This document shows, piece after piece, positions 11,601 to 25,000 of a DNA stretch of 64,000 bases (positions within the stretch are counted from its first letter, which is position 1; each line of letters begins with the position of its first letter). The DNA comes from Labia minor (Eukaryota; Arthropoda; Insecta; Dermaptera; Spongiphoridae), in NCBI GenBank assembly GCA_963082975.1, contig OY720348.1, positions 20,389,146-20,453,145 on the forward strand, written 5' to 3'. The notes under the pieces were generated by a model. It did no database searches. It was not told the DNA's origin and saw nothing but the letters and a program-made list of their open reading frames with translations. The translations under genes and the position numbers were made by a program.

Positions 11601-12791
11601 GAAAATGAAAATGAAAATATAAAAAAGATTGCATTACAAATGATAAAAGACTTAAAAAAGGGGAAAAATATATTAAAATTAAAAAAGGCTATATACGGAT
11701 TGAAACAATCCGGACGCCAATGGTACAAAAAATTAGACATAAAATTAAAAAATTTAGGAATGTCTCCATTGGAGAGTGATCCATGCATATATATTAAAAA
11801 TAATAATAATAATAATAAAAACGTATTAATATTAATCATTTACGTGGATGATATAATCATAATAGGATCAAATAAAAAGGATATTAATGAATTTAAAAAG
11901 AATTTGTCTAATGTTTTTAACATGAAAGACATGGGAGAAATAAATCAATTTTTAGGCATAAAGTTTGAATACGATAGAGATAAAAACGTCTTAAGTATGA
12001 ATCAAACCAAATATATTGATGAATTGTTAAAAAGGTTTAACATGGAAGATTGCAAAACAATTTCAACTCCGATTGAGAAAAATTTGAAATTGCATAAATC
12101 CGAAAATAAAGAAAACTTAAATAAATATCCTTATCAATCATTAATAGGATCATTGAATTATATATCAATCAGCACAAGACCAGATATAACGTATGCGGTG
12201 AACTTTTTAAGTCAATTTAACAACTGTTACGATAAGGAACATTTCATAGCGGCAAAAAGAGTTTTAAGGTACTTAAAAGGATCCAAAAATATTGGTTTAA
12301 AATTTGACGGGTCGAGTACTCCATTATGTGGATATGTTGATTCTGATTGGGGGAACTCAATAATAGATCGAAAATCCATAACAGGTTACGCTTTTACGTT
12401 TAAAGGGGGTGTGATCCAATGGAACTCCAAAAAGCAGAACACAGTCGCACTCTCAAGCACGGAGGCAGAGTACATGGCTATGGGCGAAGCAGCCAAAGAA
12501 GCCATATATTTGCAAAATTTTCTAAAAGAAATAAATATCGAGAAAAATAATAAATGCACGACAATATATTGTGATAACCAAGGTGCTAAGTTCATTGCAG
12601 AAAACAATGCTTATAAAAATAGAACTAAACATATTGACATTAAACATCATTTTATAAAAAATCTAATAAAAGAAAATAGAATAAAATTAAAGTATTTAAG
12701 CACTGAAAATATGCCTGCTGATTTTCTCACGAAAACCGTCTCAAAGGTCAAGCAAGAAGATTGTATGAGAAGACTCAAGCAAATGAATTAA
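8673..12791 (+). CDS. Copia gag-pol polyprotein, intact (element 1)
   Basis: A single 1372-residue frame encoding all proteins for retrotransposition. Residues 1-195 are a copia-type Gag region starting MEFLKIEPL; 196-268 is an Asn/Lys-rich linker; a zinc knuckle is C271-C274-H279-C284. Aspartic protease has D306-S-G. The integrase N-terminal zinc site is H441, H446, C476, C479, and its catalytic triad is D507, D570, E606 (35 residues between the last two). Two AT-hook-like GRP motifs follow at 779-781 and 790-792. Reverse transcriptase starts near W855, with D946 and YVDD at 1057-1060. RNase H has D1223/D1225, E1264 and D1301, ending near the MPADFLTK motif. All catalytic residues are present. 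The ATG at 8673 is the first in frame after the leader and gives the usual Gag start. The length is close to Drosophila copia. Codon use is strongly A/T-biased. The single frame implies no gag-pol frameshift; known copia makes extra Gag by splicing, which I could not see here. Confidence 0.97.
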   Translation: MEFLKIEPLHRHNYDTWKIQMEAILVKNGYWNIVSGNQKRSNIDEKDTKGIEKWDLLDQKAKSDLILSITPRELRIVKNLNSSSEIWNKLKETFESKGPAKKAYLLKKLILSKMNISDNMDDYLNTFCEIIEKLNDIEFIINDELLCIILLYSLPDEYENFRCAIETRDTLPSLDKLKIKLLEEFECRGSQGDSSNQSNFIKNRNKNRPINKNYNFKNNPYKNNSLNKYNENNNNKYNTNKKHNFFNRDKRSTDYNKFSISNNEIKNKIICFRCKGEGHKISQCPSKSTHMLALKVTDDKNDWILDSGCTNHMINNKELLENIRHPKLNCLTLADNSKINIDCIGDMIININNRQIELTDVLYVPKLKTNLLSVGSFTDKNFEVLFKNHNAFITNNDELMFTAKKKENGLYYLNENIKNKDKNDFSYYLNKNKLSKLDIWHKRYGHLNERDLKLITKSDQFFGLDQSILNENLNNCEICIKGKLSQTPFKNSNSQKNLEILEIIHTDICGPFRTTSIGGNKYFITFIDEASRYCEVKFLKYKSQAFEAFIEYKNYIENMTDKRIKYLQSDNGKEYINNRFNNFLKKSGIKRRLTVPYTPQQNGLSERMNKTLLEMTRCMLIQANLEHSFWAEAVITACYLRNRSPTSSLKGQIPYNILTNKKFNVSHLRTFGMRVHFLNKNNKNKLNSRTIEGIFIGYCEESKAYRVYDPMTRRVHITRDIKFINEFHNKNGDNLKYNDLLEENSKYNSLDIMIDKHNDDASLESDIDENNIGQQRGRGRPKMIKSGNRGRPRKVYQYKKSESENDEETIPSSRDSDVLSSEDELSIETTEGEVQGLNVELKIKDALLQEDSNLWKTAMRKEMITLIKNDTWTMVRKHENQNIVGSRFVLTTKNDNTKKARLVAKGYSQTYSIDYFDTYSPVARMSSVRTLMAKSIEEKWYIEQMDVEAAYLNGELEENIYMECPEGFNDILKDLVENENENIKKIALQMIKDLKKGKNILKLKKAIYGLKQSGRQWYKKLDIKLKNLGMSPLESDPCIYIKNNNNNNKNVLILIIYVDDIIIIGSNKKDINEFKKNLSNVFNMKDMGEINQFLGIKFEYDRDKNVLSMNQTKYIDELLKRFNMEDCKTISTPIEKNLKLHKSENKENLNKYPYQSLIGSLNYISISTRPDITYAVNFLSQFNNCYDKEHFIAAKRVLRYLKGSKNIGLKFDGSSTPLCGYVDSDWGNSIIDRKSITGYAFTFKGGVIQWNSKKQNTVALSSTEAEYMAMGEAAKEAIYLQNFLKEINIEKNNKCTTIYCDNQGAKFIAENNAYKNRTKHIDIKHHFIKNLIKENRIKLKYLSTENMPADFLTKTVSKVKQEDCMRRLKQMN

Positions 12792-12850
12792 TTAAAAAAA
12801 AAAAAATGTTTATATTGTAAAATTGTATTTATTTATATTTTTAATTATTC

Positions 12851-12864
12851 ACTTGAAGGGGGTG
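12851..12864 (+). other. Polypurine tract region before the 3' LTR
   Basis: GAAGGGGG at 12855-12862 followed by TG abuts the 3' LTR. This is the expected plus-strand primer and resembles the G-rich tract of copia. The 3' untranslated stretch before it (12792-12850) is A/T-rich, with a run of A soon after the stop codon and nothing else recognisable. Confidence 0.85.
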
Positions 12865-13013
12865 TGTTAAAGTATATTAAAGTTGGTAACCCTGCACCTT
12901 CTTACCTGTATATATATTTATAGTATGACCTTAGAGTAAATGTTCACCTTGTATTAAAAACACATTCAAACTCGAACAGTGCATTTTCATTAAACACATT
13001 TAAAACTCCAACA
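12865..13013 (+). repeat. 3' LTR of Copia element 1
   Basis: 149 bp, TGTT...AACA, with no difference from the 5' LTR that I could find. It is followed at once by the second TATTT and normal satellite. Confidence 0.97.
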
Positions 13014-13018
13014 TATTT
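13014..13018 (+). repeat. Target-site duplication, right copy (TATTT)
   Basis: It matches 8438-8442. The satellite monomer resumes in register with CTTACTAAAAATT, as in an uninterrupted repeat. Confidence 0.95.
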
Positions 13019-16000
13019 CTTACTAAAAATTATTTTTTTATGCCGAAAACCTAGGGTCATCCTACGATGACCTTTCATAAATTTTACGGGAAAATTAAAA
13101 AATGAAATTTTTAAAAATAAATAATAAATTCGTTCATTTTACATCATAAAAATATTAAAAAAATATATTATTCATATTTCTTACTAAAAATTATTTTTTT
13201 ATGCCGAAAACCTAGGGTCATCCTACGATGACCTTTCATAAATTTTACGGGAAAATTAAAAAATGAAATTTTTAAAAATAAATAATAAATTCGTTCATTT
13301 TACATCATAAAAATATTAAAAAAATATATTATTGATATTTCTGATGAATAATTATTTTTTTATGCCGAAAACCTAGGGTCATCCTACGATTACCTTTCAT
13401 AATTTTTACGGGAAAATTAAAAAATGAAATTTTTAAAAATAAATAATAAATTCGTTCATTTTACATCATAAAAATATTAAAAAAATATATTATTCATATT
13501 TCTTACTAAAAATTATTTTTTTATGCCGAAAACCTAGGGTCATCCTACGATGACCTTTCATAAATTTTACGGGAAAATTAAAAAATTAAATTTTTAAAAA
13601 TAAATAATAAATTCGTTCATTTTACATCATAAAAATATTAAAAAAATATATTATTCATATTTCTTACTAAAAATTATTTTTTTATGCCGAAAACCTAGGG
13701 TCATCCTACGATGACCTTTCATAAATTTTACGGGAAAATTAAAAAATGAAATTTTTAAAAATAAATAATAAATTCGTATTTTACATCATAAAAATATTAA
13801 AAAAATATATTATTCATATTTCTTACTAAAAATTATTTTTTTATGCCGAAAACCTAGGGTCATCCTACGATGACCTTTCATAAATTTTACGGGAAAATTA
13901 AAAAATGAAATTTTTAAAAATAAATAATAAATTCGTTCATTTTACATCATAAAAATATTAAAAAAATATATTATTGATATTTCTGATGAATAATTATTTT
14001 TTTATGCCGAAAACCTAGGGTCATCCTACGATGACCTTTAATAATTTTTACGGGAAAATTAAAAAATGAAATTTTTAAAAATAAATAATAAATTCGTTCA
14101 TTTTACATCATAAAAATATTAAAAAAATATATTATTCATATTTCTTACTAAAAATTATTTTTTTATGCCGAAAACCTAGGGTCATCCTACGATGACCTTT
14201 CATAAATTTTACGGGAAAATTAAAAAATGAAATTTTTAAAAATAAATAATAAATTCGTTCATTTTACATCATAAAAATATTAAAAAAATATATTATTCAT
14301 ATTTCTTACTAAAAATTATTTTTTTATGCCGAATACCTAGGGTCATCCTACGATGACCTTTCATAAATTTTACGGGAAAATTAAAAAATTAAATTTTTAA
14401 AAATAAATAATAAATTCGTTCATTTTACATCATAAAAATATTAAAAAAATATATTATTCATATTTCTTACTAAAAATTATTTTTTTATGCCGAAAACCTA
14501 GGGTCATCCTACGATGACCTTTCATAAATTTTACGGGAAAATTAAAAAATGAAATTTTTAAAAATAAATAATAAATTCGTATTTTACATCATAAAAATAT
14601 TAAAAAAATATATTATTCATATTTCTTACTAAAAATTATTTTTTTATGCCGAAAACTTAGGGTCATCCTACGATGAGCTTTCATAATTTTTACGGGAAAA
14701 TTAAAAAATGAAATTTTTAAAAATAAATAATAAATTCGTTCGTTTTACATCATATAAATAATAAAAAAATATATTATTGATATTTCTTATGAATAATTAT
14801 TTTTTTATGCCGAAAACCTAGGGTCATCCTACGATTACCTTTCATAATTTTTACGGGAAAATTAAAAAATGAAATTTTTAAAAATAAATAATAAATTCGT
14901 TCATTTTACATCATAAAAATATTAAAAAAATATATTATTGATATTTCTTACTAAAAATTATTTTTTTATGCCGAAAACCTAGGGTCATCCTACGATGACC
15001 TTTCATAAATTTTACGGGAAAATTAAAAAATGAAATTTTTAAAAATAAATAATAAATTCGTTCATTTTACATCATAAAAATATTAAAAAAATATATTATT
15101 CATATTTCTTACTAAAAATTATTTTTTTATGCCGAAAACCTAGGGTCATCCTACGATGACCTTTCATAAATTTTACGGGAAAATTAAAAAATTAAATTTT
15201 TAAAAATAAATAATAAATTCGTTCATTTTACATCATAAAAATATTAAAAAAATATATTATTCATATTTCTTACTAAAAATTATTTTTTTATGCCGAAAAC
15301 CTAGGGTCATCCTACGATGACCTTTCATAAATTTTACGGGAAAATTAAAAAATGAAATTTTTAAAAATAAATAATAAATTCGTATTTTACATCATAAAAA
15401 TATTAAAAAAATATATTATTCATATTTCTTACTAAAAATTATTTTTTTATGCCGAAAACCTAGGGTCATCCTACGATGACCTTTCATAAATTTTACGGGA
15501 AAATTAAAAAATGAAATTTTTAAAAATAAATAATAAATTCGTTCATTTTACATCATAAAAATATTAAAAAAATATATTATTCATATTTCTTACTAAAAAT
15601 TATTTTTTTATGCCGAAAACCTAGGGTCATCCTACGATGACCTTTCATAAATTTTACGGGAAAATTAAAAAATGAAATTTTTAAAAATAAATAATGAATT
15701 CGTATTTTACATCATAAAAATATTAAAAAAATATATTATTCATATTTCTTACTAAAAATTATTTTTTTATGCCGAAAACCTAGGGTCATCCTACGATGAC
15801 CTTTCATAAATTTTACGGGAAAATTAAAAAATGAAATTTTTAAAAATAAATAATAAATTCGTTCATTTTACATCATAAAAATATTAAAAAAATATATTAT
15901 TGATATTTCTGATGAATAATTATTTTTTTATGCCGAAAACCTAGGGTCATCCTACGATGACCTTTCATAATTTTTACGGGAAAATTAAAAAATGAAATTT

Positions 16001-19000
16001 TTAAAAATAAATAATAAATTCGTTCATTTTACATCATAAAAATATTAAAAAAATATATTATTCATATTTCTTACTAAAAATTATTTTTTTATGCCGAAAA
16101 CCTAGGGTCATCCTACGATGACCTTTCATAAATTTTACGGGAAAATTAAAAAATGAAATTTTTAAAAATAAATAATAAATTCGTTCATTTTACATCATAA
16201 AAATATTAAAAAAATATATTATTCATATTTCTTACTAAAAATTATTTTTTTATGCCGAAAACCTAGGGTCATCCTACGATGACCTTTCATAAATTTTACG
16301 GGAAAATTAAAAAATGAAATTTTTAAAAATAAATAATAAATTCGTTCATTTTACATCATAAAAATTTTAAAAAAATATATTATTGATATTTCTTACTAAA
16401 AATTATTTTTTTATGCCGAAAACCTAGGGTCATCCTACGATGACCTTTCATAATTTTTACGGTAAAATTAAAAAATGAAATTTTTAAAAATAAATAATAA
16501 ATTCGTTCATTTTACATCATAAAAATATTAAAAAAATATATTATTGATATTTCTGATGAATAATTATTTTTTTATGCCGAAAACCTAGGGTCATCCTACG
16601 ATGACCTTTCATAATTTTTACGGGAAAATTAAAAAATGAAATTTTTAAAAATAAATAATAAATTCGTTCGTTTTACATCATATAAATAATAAAAAAATAT
16701 ATTATTGATATTTCTGATGAATAATTATTTTTTTATGCCGAAAACCTAGGGTCATCCTACGATTACCTTTCATAATTTTTACGGGAAAATTAAAAAATTA
16801 AATTTTTAAAAATAAATAATAAATTCGTTCGTTTTACATCATATAAATAATAAAAAAATATATTATTGATATTTCTGATGAATAATTATTTTTTTATGCC
16901 GAAAACCTAGGGTCATCCTACGATGACCTTTCATAAATTTTACGGGAAAATTAAAAAATGAAATTTTTAAAAATAAATAATAAATTCGTTCATTTTACAT
17001 CATAAAAATATTAAAAAAATATATTATTCATATTTCTTACTAAAAATTATTTTTTTATGCCGAAAACCTAGGGTCATCCTACGATGACCTTTCATAAATT
17101 TTACGGGAAAATTAAAAAATGAAATTTTTAAAAATAAATAATAAATTCGTTCATTTTACATCATAAAAATGTTAAAAAAATATATTATTCATATTTCTTA
17201 CTAAAAATTATTTTTTTATGCCGAAAACCTAGGGTCATCCTACGATGACCTTTCATAAATTTTACGGGAAAATTAAAAAATTAAATTTTTAAAAATAAAT
17301 AATAAATTCGTTCATTTTACATCATAAAAATATTAAAAAAATATATTATTCATATTTCTTACTAAAAATTATTTTTTTATGCCGAAAACCTAGGGTCATC
17401 CTACGATGACCTTTCATAAATTTTACGGGAAAATTAAAAAATGAAATTTTTAAAAATAAATAATAAATTCGTTCATTTTACATCATAAAAATATTAAAAA
17501 AATATATTATTGATATTTCTTACTAAAAATTATTTTTTTATGCCGAAAACCTAGGGTCATCCTACGATGACCTTTCATAAATTTTACGGGAAAATTAAAA
17601 AATTAAATTTTTAAAAATAAATAATAAATTCGTTCATTTTACATCATAAAAATATTAAAAAAATATATTATTGATATTTCTTACTAAAAATTATTTTTTT
17701 ATGCCGAAAACCTAGGGTCATCCTACGATGACCTTTCATAAATTTTACGGGAAAATTAAAAAATGAAATTTTTAAAAATAAATAATAAATTCGTTCATTT
17801 TACATCATAAAAATATTAAAAAAATATATTATTCATATTTCTTACTAAAAATTATTTTTTTATGCCGAAAACCTAGGGTCATCCTACGATGACCTTTCAT
17901 AAATTTTACGGGAAAATTAAAAAATGAAATTTTTAAAAATAAATAATAAATTCGTATTTTACATCATAAAAATATTAAAAAAATATATTATTCATATTTC
18001 TTACTAAAAATTATTTTTTTATGCCGAAAACCTAGGGTCATCCTACGATGACCTTTCATAAATTTTACGGGAAAATTAAAAAATGAAATTTTTAAAAATA
18101 AATAATAAATTCGTATTTTACATCATAAAAATATTAAAAAAATATATTATTCATATTTCTTACTAAAAATTATTTTTTTATGCCGAAAACCTAGGGTCAT
18201 CCTACGATGACCTTTCATAAATTTTACGGGAAAATTAAAAAATGAAATTTTTAAAAATAAATAATAAATTCGTTCATTTTACATCATAAAAATATTAAAA
18301 AAATATATTATTGATATTTCTGATGAATAATTATTTTTTTATGCCGAAAACCTAGGGTCATCCTACGATGACCTTTCATAATTTTTACGGGAAAATTAAA
18401 AAATGAAATTTTTAAAAATAAATATTAAATTCGTTCATTTTACATCATAAAATTATTAAAAAAATATATTATTCATATTTCTTACTAAAAATTATTTTTT
18501 TATGCCGAAAACCTAGGGTCATCCTACGATGACCTTTCATAATTTTTACGCGAAAATTAAAAAATGAAATTTTTAAAAATAAATAATAAATTCGTTCGTT
18601 TTACATCATATAAATAATAAAAAAATATATTATTGATATTTCTGATGAATAATTATTTTTTTATGCCGAAAACCTAGGGTCATCCTACGATGACCTTTCA
18701 TAAATTTTACGGGAAAATTAAAAAATGAAATTTTTAAAAATAAATAATAAATTCGTTCATTTTACATCATAAAAATATTAAAAAAATATATTATTCATAT
18801 TTCTTACTAAAAATTATTTTTTTATGCCGAAAACCTAGGGTCATCCTACGATGACCTTTCATAAATTTTACGGGAAAATTAAAAAATGAAATTTTTAAAA
18901 ATAAATAATAAATTCGTTCATTTTACATCATAAAAATGTTAAAAAAATATATTATTCATATTTCTTACTAAAAATTATTTTTTTATGCCGAAAACCTAGG

Positions 19001-22000
19001 GTCATCCTACGATGACCTTTCATAAATTTTACGGGAAAATTAAAAAATGAAATTTTTAAAAATAAATAATAAATTCGTTCATTTTACATCATAAAAATAT
19101 TAAATAAATATATTATTCATATTTCTTACTAAAAATTATTTTTTTATGCCGAAAACCTAGGGTCATCCTACGATGACCTTTCATAAATTTTACGGGAAAA
19201 TTAAAAAATGAAATTTTTAAAAATAAATAATAAATTCGTATTTTACATCATAAAAATATTCAAAAAATATATTATTCATATTTCTTACTAAAAATTATTT
19301 TTTTATGCCGAAAACCTAGGGTCATCCTACGATGACCTTTCATAAATTTTACGGGAAAATTAAAAAATGAAATTTTTAAAAATAAATAATAAATTCGTTC
19401 ATTTTACATCATAAAAATATTAAAAAAATATATTATTGATATTTCTGATGAATAATTATTTTTTTATGCCGAAAACCTAGGGTCATCCTACGATTACCTT
19501 TCATAATTTTTACGGGAAAATTAAAAAATGAAATTTTTAAAAATAAATAATAAATTCGTTCATTTTACATCATAAAAATATTAAAAAAATATATTATTCA
19601 TATATCTTACTAAAAATTATTTTTTTATGCCGAAAACCTAGGGTCATCCTACGATGACCTTTCATAAATTTTACGGGAAAATTAAAAAATGAAATTTTTA
19701 AAAATAAATAATAAATTCGTTCATTTTACATCATAAAAATATTAAAAAAATATATTATTGATATTTCTGATGAATAATAATTTTTTTATGCCGAAAACCT
19801 AGGGTCATCCTACGATGACCTTTCATAAATTTTACGGGAAAATTAAAAAATGAAATTTTTAAAAATAAATAATAAATTCGTTCATTTTACATCATAAAAA
19901 TATTAAAAAAATATATTATTGATATTTCTGATGAATAATTATTTTTTTATGCCGAAAAACTAGGGTCATCCTACGATGACCTTTCATAAATTTTACGGGA
20001 AAATTAAAAAATGAAATTTTTAAAAATAAATAATAAATTCGTATTTTACATCATAAAAATATTAAAAAAATATATTATTCATATTTCTTACTAAAAATTA
20101 TTTTTTTATGCCGAAAACCTAGGGTCATCCTACGATGACCTTTCATAAATTTTACGGGAAAATTAAAAAATGAAATTTTTAAAAATAAATAATAAATTCG
20201 TTCATTTTACATCATAAAAATATTAAAAAAATATATTATTGATATTTCTGATGAATAATTATTTTTTTATGCCGAAAACCTAGGGTCATCCTACGATTAC
20301 CTTTCATAATTTTTACGGGAAAATTAAAAAATGAAATTTTTAAAAATAAATAATAAATTCGTTCATTTTACATCATAAAAATATTAAAAAAATATATTAT
20401 TCATATTTCTTACTAAAAATTATTTTTATATGCCGAAAACCTAGGGTCATCCTACGATGACCTTTCATAAATTTTACGGGAAAATTAAAAAATGAAATTT
20501 TTAAAAATAAATAATAAATTCGTTCATTTTACATCATAAAAATATTAAAAAAATATATTATTGATATTTCTGATGAATAATAATTTTTTTATGCCGAAAA
20601 CCTAGGGTCATCCTACGATGACCTTTCATAAATTTTACGGGAAAATTAAAAAACGAAATTTTTAAAAATAAATAATAAATTCGTTCATTTTACATCATAA
20701 AAATATTAAAAAAATATATTATTGATATTTCTGATGAATAATTATTTTTTTATGCCGAAAACCTAGGGTCATCCTACGATGACCTTTCATAAATTTTACG
20801 GGAAAATTAAAAAATGAAATTTTTAAAAATAAATAATAAATTCGTTCATTTTACATCATAAAAATATTAAAAAAATATATTATTGATATTTCTTACTAAA
20901 AAGTATTTTTTTATGCCGAAAACCTAGGGTCATCCTACGATGACCTTTCATAATTTTTACGGTAAAATTAAAAAATGAAATTTTTAAAAATAAATAATAA
21001 ATTCGTTCATTTTACATCATAAAAATATTAAAAAAATATATTATTCATATTTCTTACTAAAAATTATTTTTTTATGCCGAAAACCTAGGGTCATCCTACG
21101 ATGACCTTTCATAAATTTTACGGGAAAATTAAAAAATGAAATTTTTAAAAATAAATAATAAATTCGTATTTTACATCATAAAAATATTAAAAAAATATAT
21201 TATTCATATTTCTTACTAAAAATTATTTTTTTATGCCGAAAACCTAGGGTCATCCTACGATGACCTTTCATAAATTTTACGGGAAAATTAAAAAATGAAA
21301 TTTTTAAAAATAAATAATAAATTCGTTCATTTTACATCATAAAAATATTAAAAAAATATATTATTGATATTTCTGATGAATAATTATTTTTTTATGCCGA
21401 AAACCTAGGGTCATCCTACGATGACCTTTCATAATTTTTACGGGAAAATTAAAAAATGAAATTTTTAAAAATAAATAATAAATTCGTTCATTTTACATCA
21501 TAAAAATATTAAAAAAATATATTATTTATATTTCTGATGAATAATAATTTTTTTATGCCGAAAACCTAGGGTCATCCTACGATGACCTTTCATAAATTTT
21601 ACGGGAAAATTAAAAAATGAAATTTTTAAAAATAAATAATAAATTCGTTCATTTTACATCATAAAAATATTAAAAAAATATATTATTGATATTTCTTACT
21701 AAAAAGTATTTTTTTATGCCGAAAACCTAGGGTCATCCTACGATGACCTTTCATAATTTTTACGGTAAAATTAAAAAATGAAATTTTTAAAAATAAATAA
21801 TAAATTCGTTCATTTTACATCATAAAAATATTAAAAAAATATATTATTCATATTTCTTACTAAAAATTATTTTTTTATGCCGAAAACCTAGGGTCATCCT
21901 ACGATGACCTTTCATAAATTTTACGGGAAAATTAAAAAATGAAATTTTTAAAAATAAATAATGAATTCGTATTTTACATCATAAAAATATTAAAAAAATA

Positions 22001-25000
22001 TATTATTCATATTTCTTACTAAAAATTATTTTTTTATGCCGAAAACCTAGGGTCATCCTACGATGACCTTTCATAAATTTTACGGGAAAATTAAAAAATG
22101 AAATTTTTAAAAATAAATAATAAATTCGTTCATTTTACATCATAAAAATATTAAAAAAATATATTATTGATATTTCTGATGAATAATTATTTTTTTATGC
22201 CGAAAACCTAGGGTCATCCTACGATGACCTTTCATAATTTTTACGGGAAAATTAAAAAATGAAATTTTTAAAAATAAATAATAAATTCGTTCATTTTACA
22301 TCATAAAAATATTAAAAAAATATATTATTCATATTTCTTACTAAAAATTATTTTTTTATGCCGAAAACCTAGGGTCATCCTACGATGACCTTTCATAAAT
22401 TTTACGGGAAAATTAAAAAATGAAATTTTTAAAAATAAATAATAAATTCGTTCATTTTACATCATAAAAATATTAAAAAAATATATTATTCATATTTCTT
22501 ACTAAAAATTATTTTTTTATGCCGAAAACCTAGGGTCATCCTACGATGACCTTTCATAAATTTTACGGGAAAATTAAAAAATGAAATTTTTAAAAATAAA
22601 TAATAAATTCGTTCATTTTACATCATAAAAATATTAAAAAAATATATTATTCATATTTCTTACTAAAAATTATTTTTTTATGCCGAAAACCTAGGGTCAT
22701 CCTACGATTACCTTTCATAATTTTTACGGGAAAATTAAAAAATGAAATTTTTAAAAATAAATAATAAATTCGTTCATTTTACATCATAAAAATATTAAAA
22801 AAATATATTATTCATATTTCTTACTAAAAATTATTTTTTTATGCCGAAAACCTAGGGTCATCCTACGATGACCTTTCATAAATTTTACGGGAAAATTAAA
22901 AAATTAAATTTTTAAAAATAAATAATAAATTCGTTCATTTTACATCATAAAAATATTAAAAAAATATATTATTGATATTTCTTACTAAAAAGTATTTTTT
23001 TATGCCGAAAACCTAGGGTCATCCTACGATGACCTTTCATAATTTTTACGGTAAAATTAAAAAATGAAATTTTTAAAAATAAATAATAAATTCGTTCATT
23101 TTACATCATAAAAATATTAAAAAAATATATTATTCATATTTCTTACTAAAAATTATTTTTTTATGCCGAAAACCTAGGGTCATCCTACGATGACCTTTCA
23201 TAATTTTTACGGGAAAAAAAAAAATGAAATTTTTAAAAATAAATAATAAATTCGTTCATTTTACATCATAAAAATATTAAAAAAATATATTATTCATATT
23301 TCTTACTAAAAATTATTTTTTTATGCCGAAAACTTAGGGTCATCCTACGATGACCTTTCATAATTTTTACGGGAAAATTAAAAAATTAAATTTTTAAAAA
23401 TAAATAATAAATTCGTTCGTTTTACATCATATAAATAATAAAAAAATATATTATTGATATTTCTGATGAATAATTATTTTTTTATGCCGAAAACCTAGGG
23501 TCATCCTACGATTACCTTTCATAATTTTTACGGGAAAATTAAAAAATGAAATTTTTAAAAATAAATAATAAATTCGTTCATTTTACATCATAAAAATATT
23601 AAAAAAATATATTATTGATATTTCTTACTAAAAAGTATTTTTTTATGCCGAAAACCTAGGGTCATCCTACGATGACCTTTCATAATTTTTACGGTAAAAT
23701 TAAAAAATGAAATTTTTAAAAATAAATAATAAATTCGTTCATTTTACATCATAAAAATATTAAAAAAATATATTATTCATATTTCTTACTAAAAATTATT
23801 TTTTTATGTCGAAAACCTAGGGTCATCCTACGATGACCTTTCATAAATTTTACGGGAAAATTAAAAAATGAAATTTTTAAAAATAAATAATAAATTCGTA
23901 TTTTACATCATAAAAATATTAAAAAAATATATTATTCATATTTCTTACTAAAAATTATTTTTTTATGCCGAAAACCTAGGGTCATCCTACGATGACCTTT
24001 CATAAATTTTACGGGAAAATTAAAAAATGAAATTTTTAAAAATAAATAATAAATTCGTATTTTACATCATAAAAATATTAAAAAAATATATTATTCATAT
24101 TTCTTACTAAAAATTATTTTTTTATGCCGAAAACCTAGGGTCATCCTACGATGACCTTTCATAAATTTTACGGGAAAATTAAAAAATGAAATTTTTAAAA
24201 ATAAATAATAAATTCGTTCATTTTACATCATAAAAATATTAAAAAAATATATTATTGATATTTCTGATGAATAATTATTTTTTTATGCCGAAAACCTAGG
24301 GTCATCCTACGATGACCTTTCATAATTTTTACGGGAAAATTAAAAAATGAAATTTTTAAAAATAAATAATAAATTCGTTCATTTTACATCATAAAAATAT
24401 TAAAAAAATATATTATTCATATTTCTTACTAAAAATTATTTTTTTATGCCGAAAACTTAGGGTCATCCTACGATGACATTTCATAATTTTTACGGGAAAA
24501 TTAAAAAATGAAATTTTTAAAAATAAATAATAAATTCGTTCGTTTTACATCATATAAATAATAAAAAAATTTATTATTGATATTTCTGATGAATAATTAT
24601 TTTTTTATGCCGAAAACCTAGGGTCATCCTACGATTACCTTTCATAATTTTTACGGGAAAATTAAAAAATGAAATTTTTAAAAATAAATAATAAATTCGT
24701 TCATTTTACATCATAAAAATATTAAAAAAATATATTATTGATATTTCTGATGAATAATTATTTTTTTATGCCGAAAACCTAGGGTCATCCTACGATGACC
24801 TTTCATAATTTTTACGGGAAAATTAAAAAATGAAATTTTTAAAAATAAATAATAAATTCGTTCATTTTACATCATAAAAATATTAAAAAAATATATTATT
24901 CATATTTCTTACTAAAAATTATTTTTTTATGCCGAAAACCTAGGGTCATCCTACGATGACCTTTCATAAATTTTACGGGAAAATTAAAAAATTAAATTTT

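Larger units (their letters stand above)
8443..13013 (+). mobile_element. Complete Ty1/copia LTR retrotransposon (element 1)
   Basis: A 4571-bp element with, in order, 5' LTR (149 bp), tRNA-Met primer site, one gag-pol frame, purine-rich tract and 3' LTR (149 bp). It is flanked by the 5-bp duplication TATTT. The two LTRs read as identical base for base and the frame has no stop or frameshift, so insertion was very recent and the element may still be able to move. Gene order (protease, integrase, reverse transcriptase, RNase H) assigns it to Ty1/copia, not gypsy. It lies in the same orientation, and at the same monomer position, as element 2 at 61241. Confidence 0.98.

Noticed and set aside
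12793-12806. Run of A after the element 1 stop codon as a captured poly(A) tail
   Set aside because: It lies before the polypurine tract and 3' LTR, inside an intact element, and is better seen as A-rich 3' untranslated sequence.
19500-20823. Possible further block duplication with about 803-bp offset (TGAATAATAATTT at 19771 and 20574)
   Set aside because: Only one good private marker and a few hundred bases of agreement; too little to separate from the general similarity of monomers without a computed alignment.
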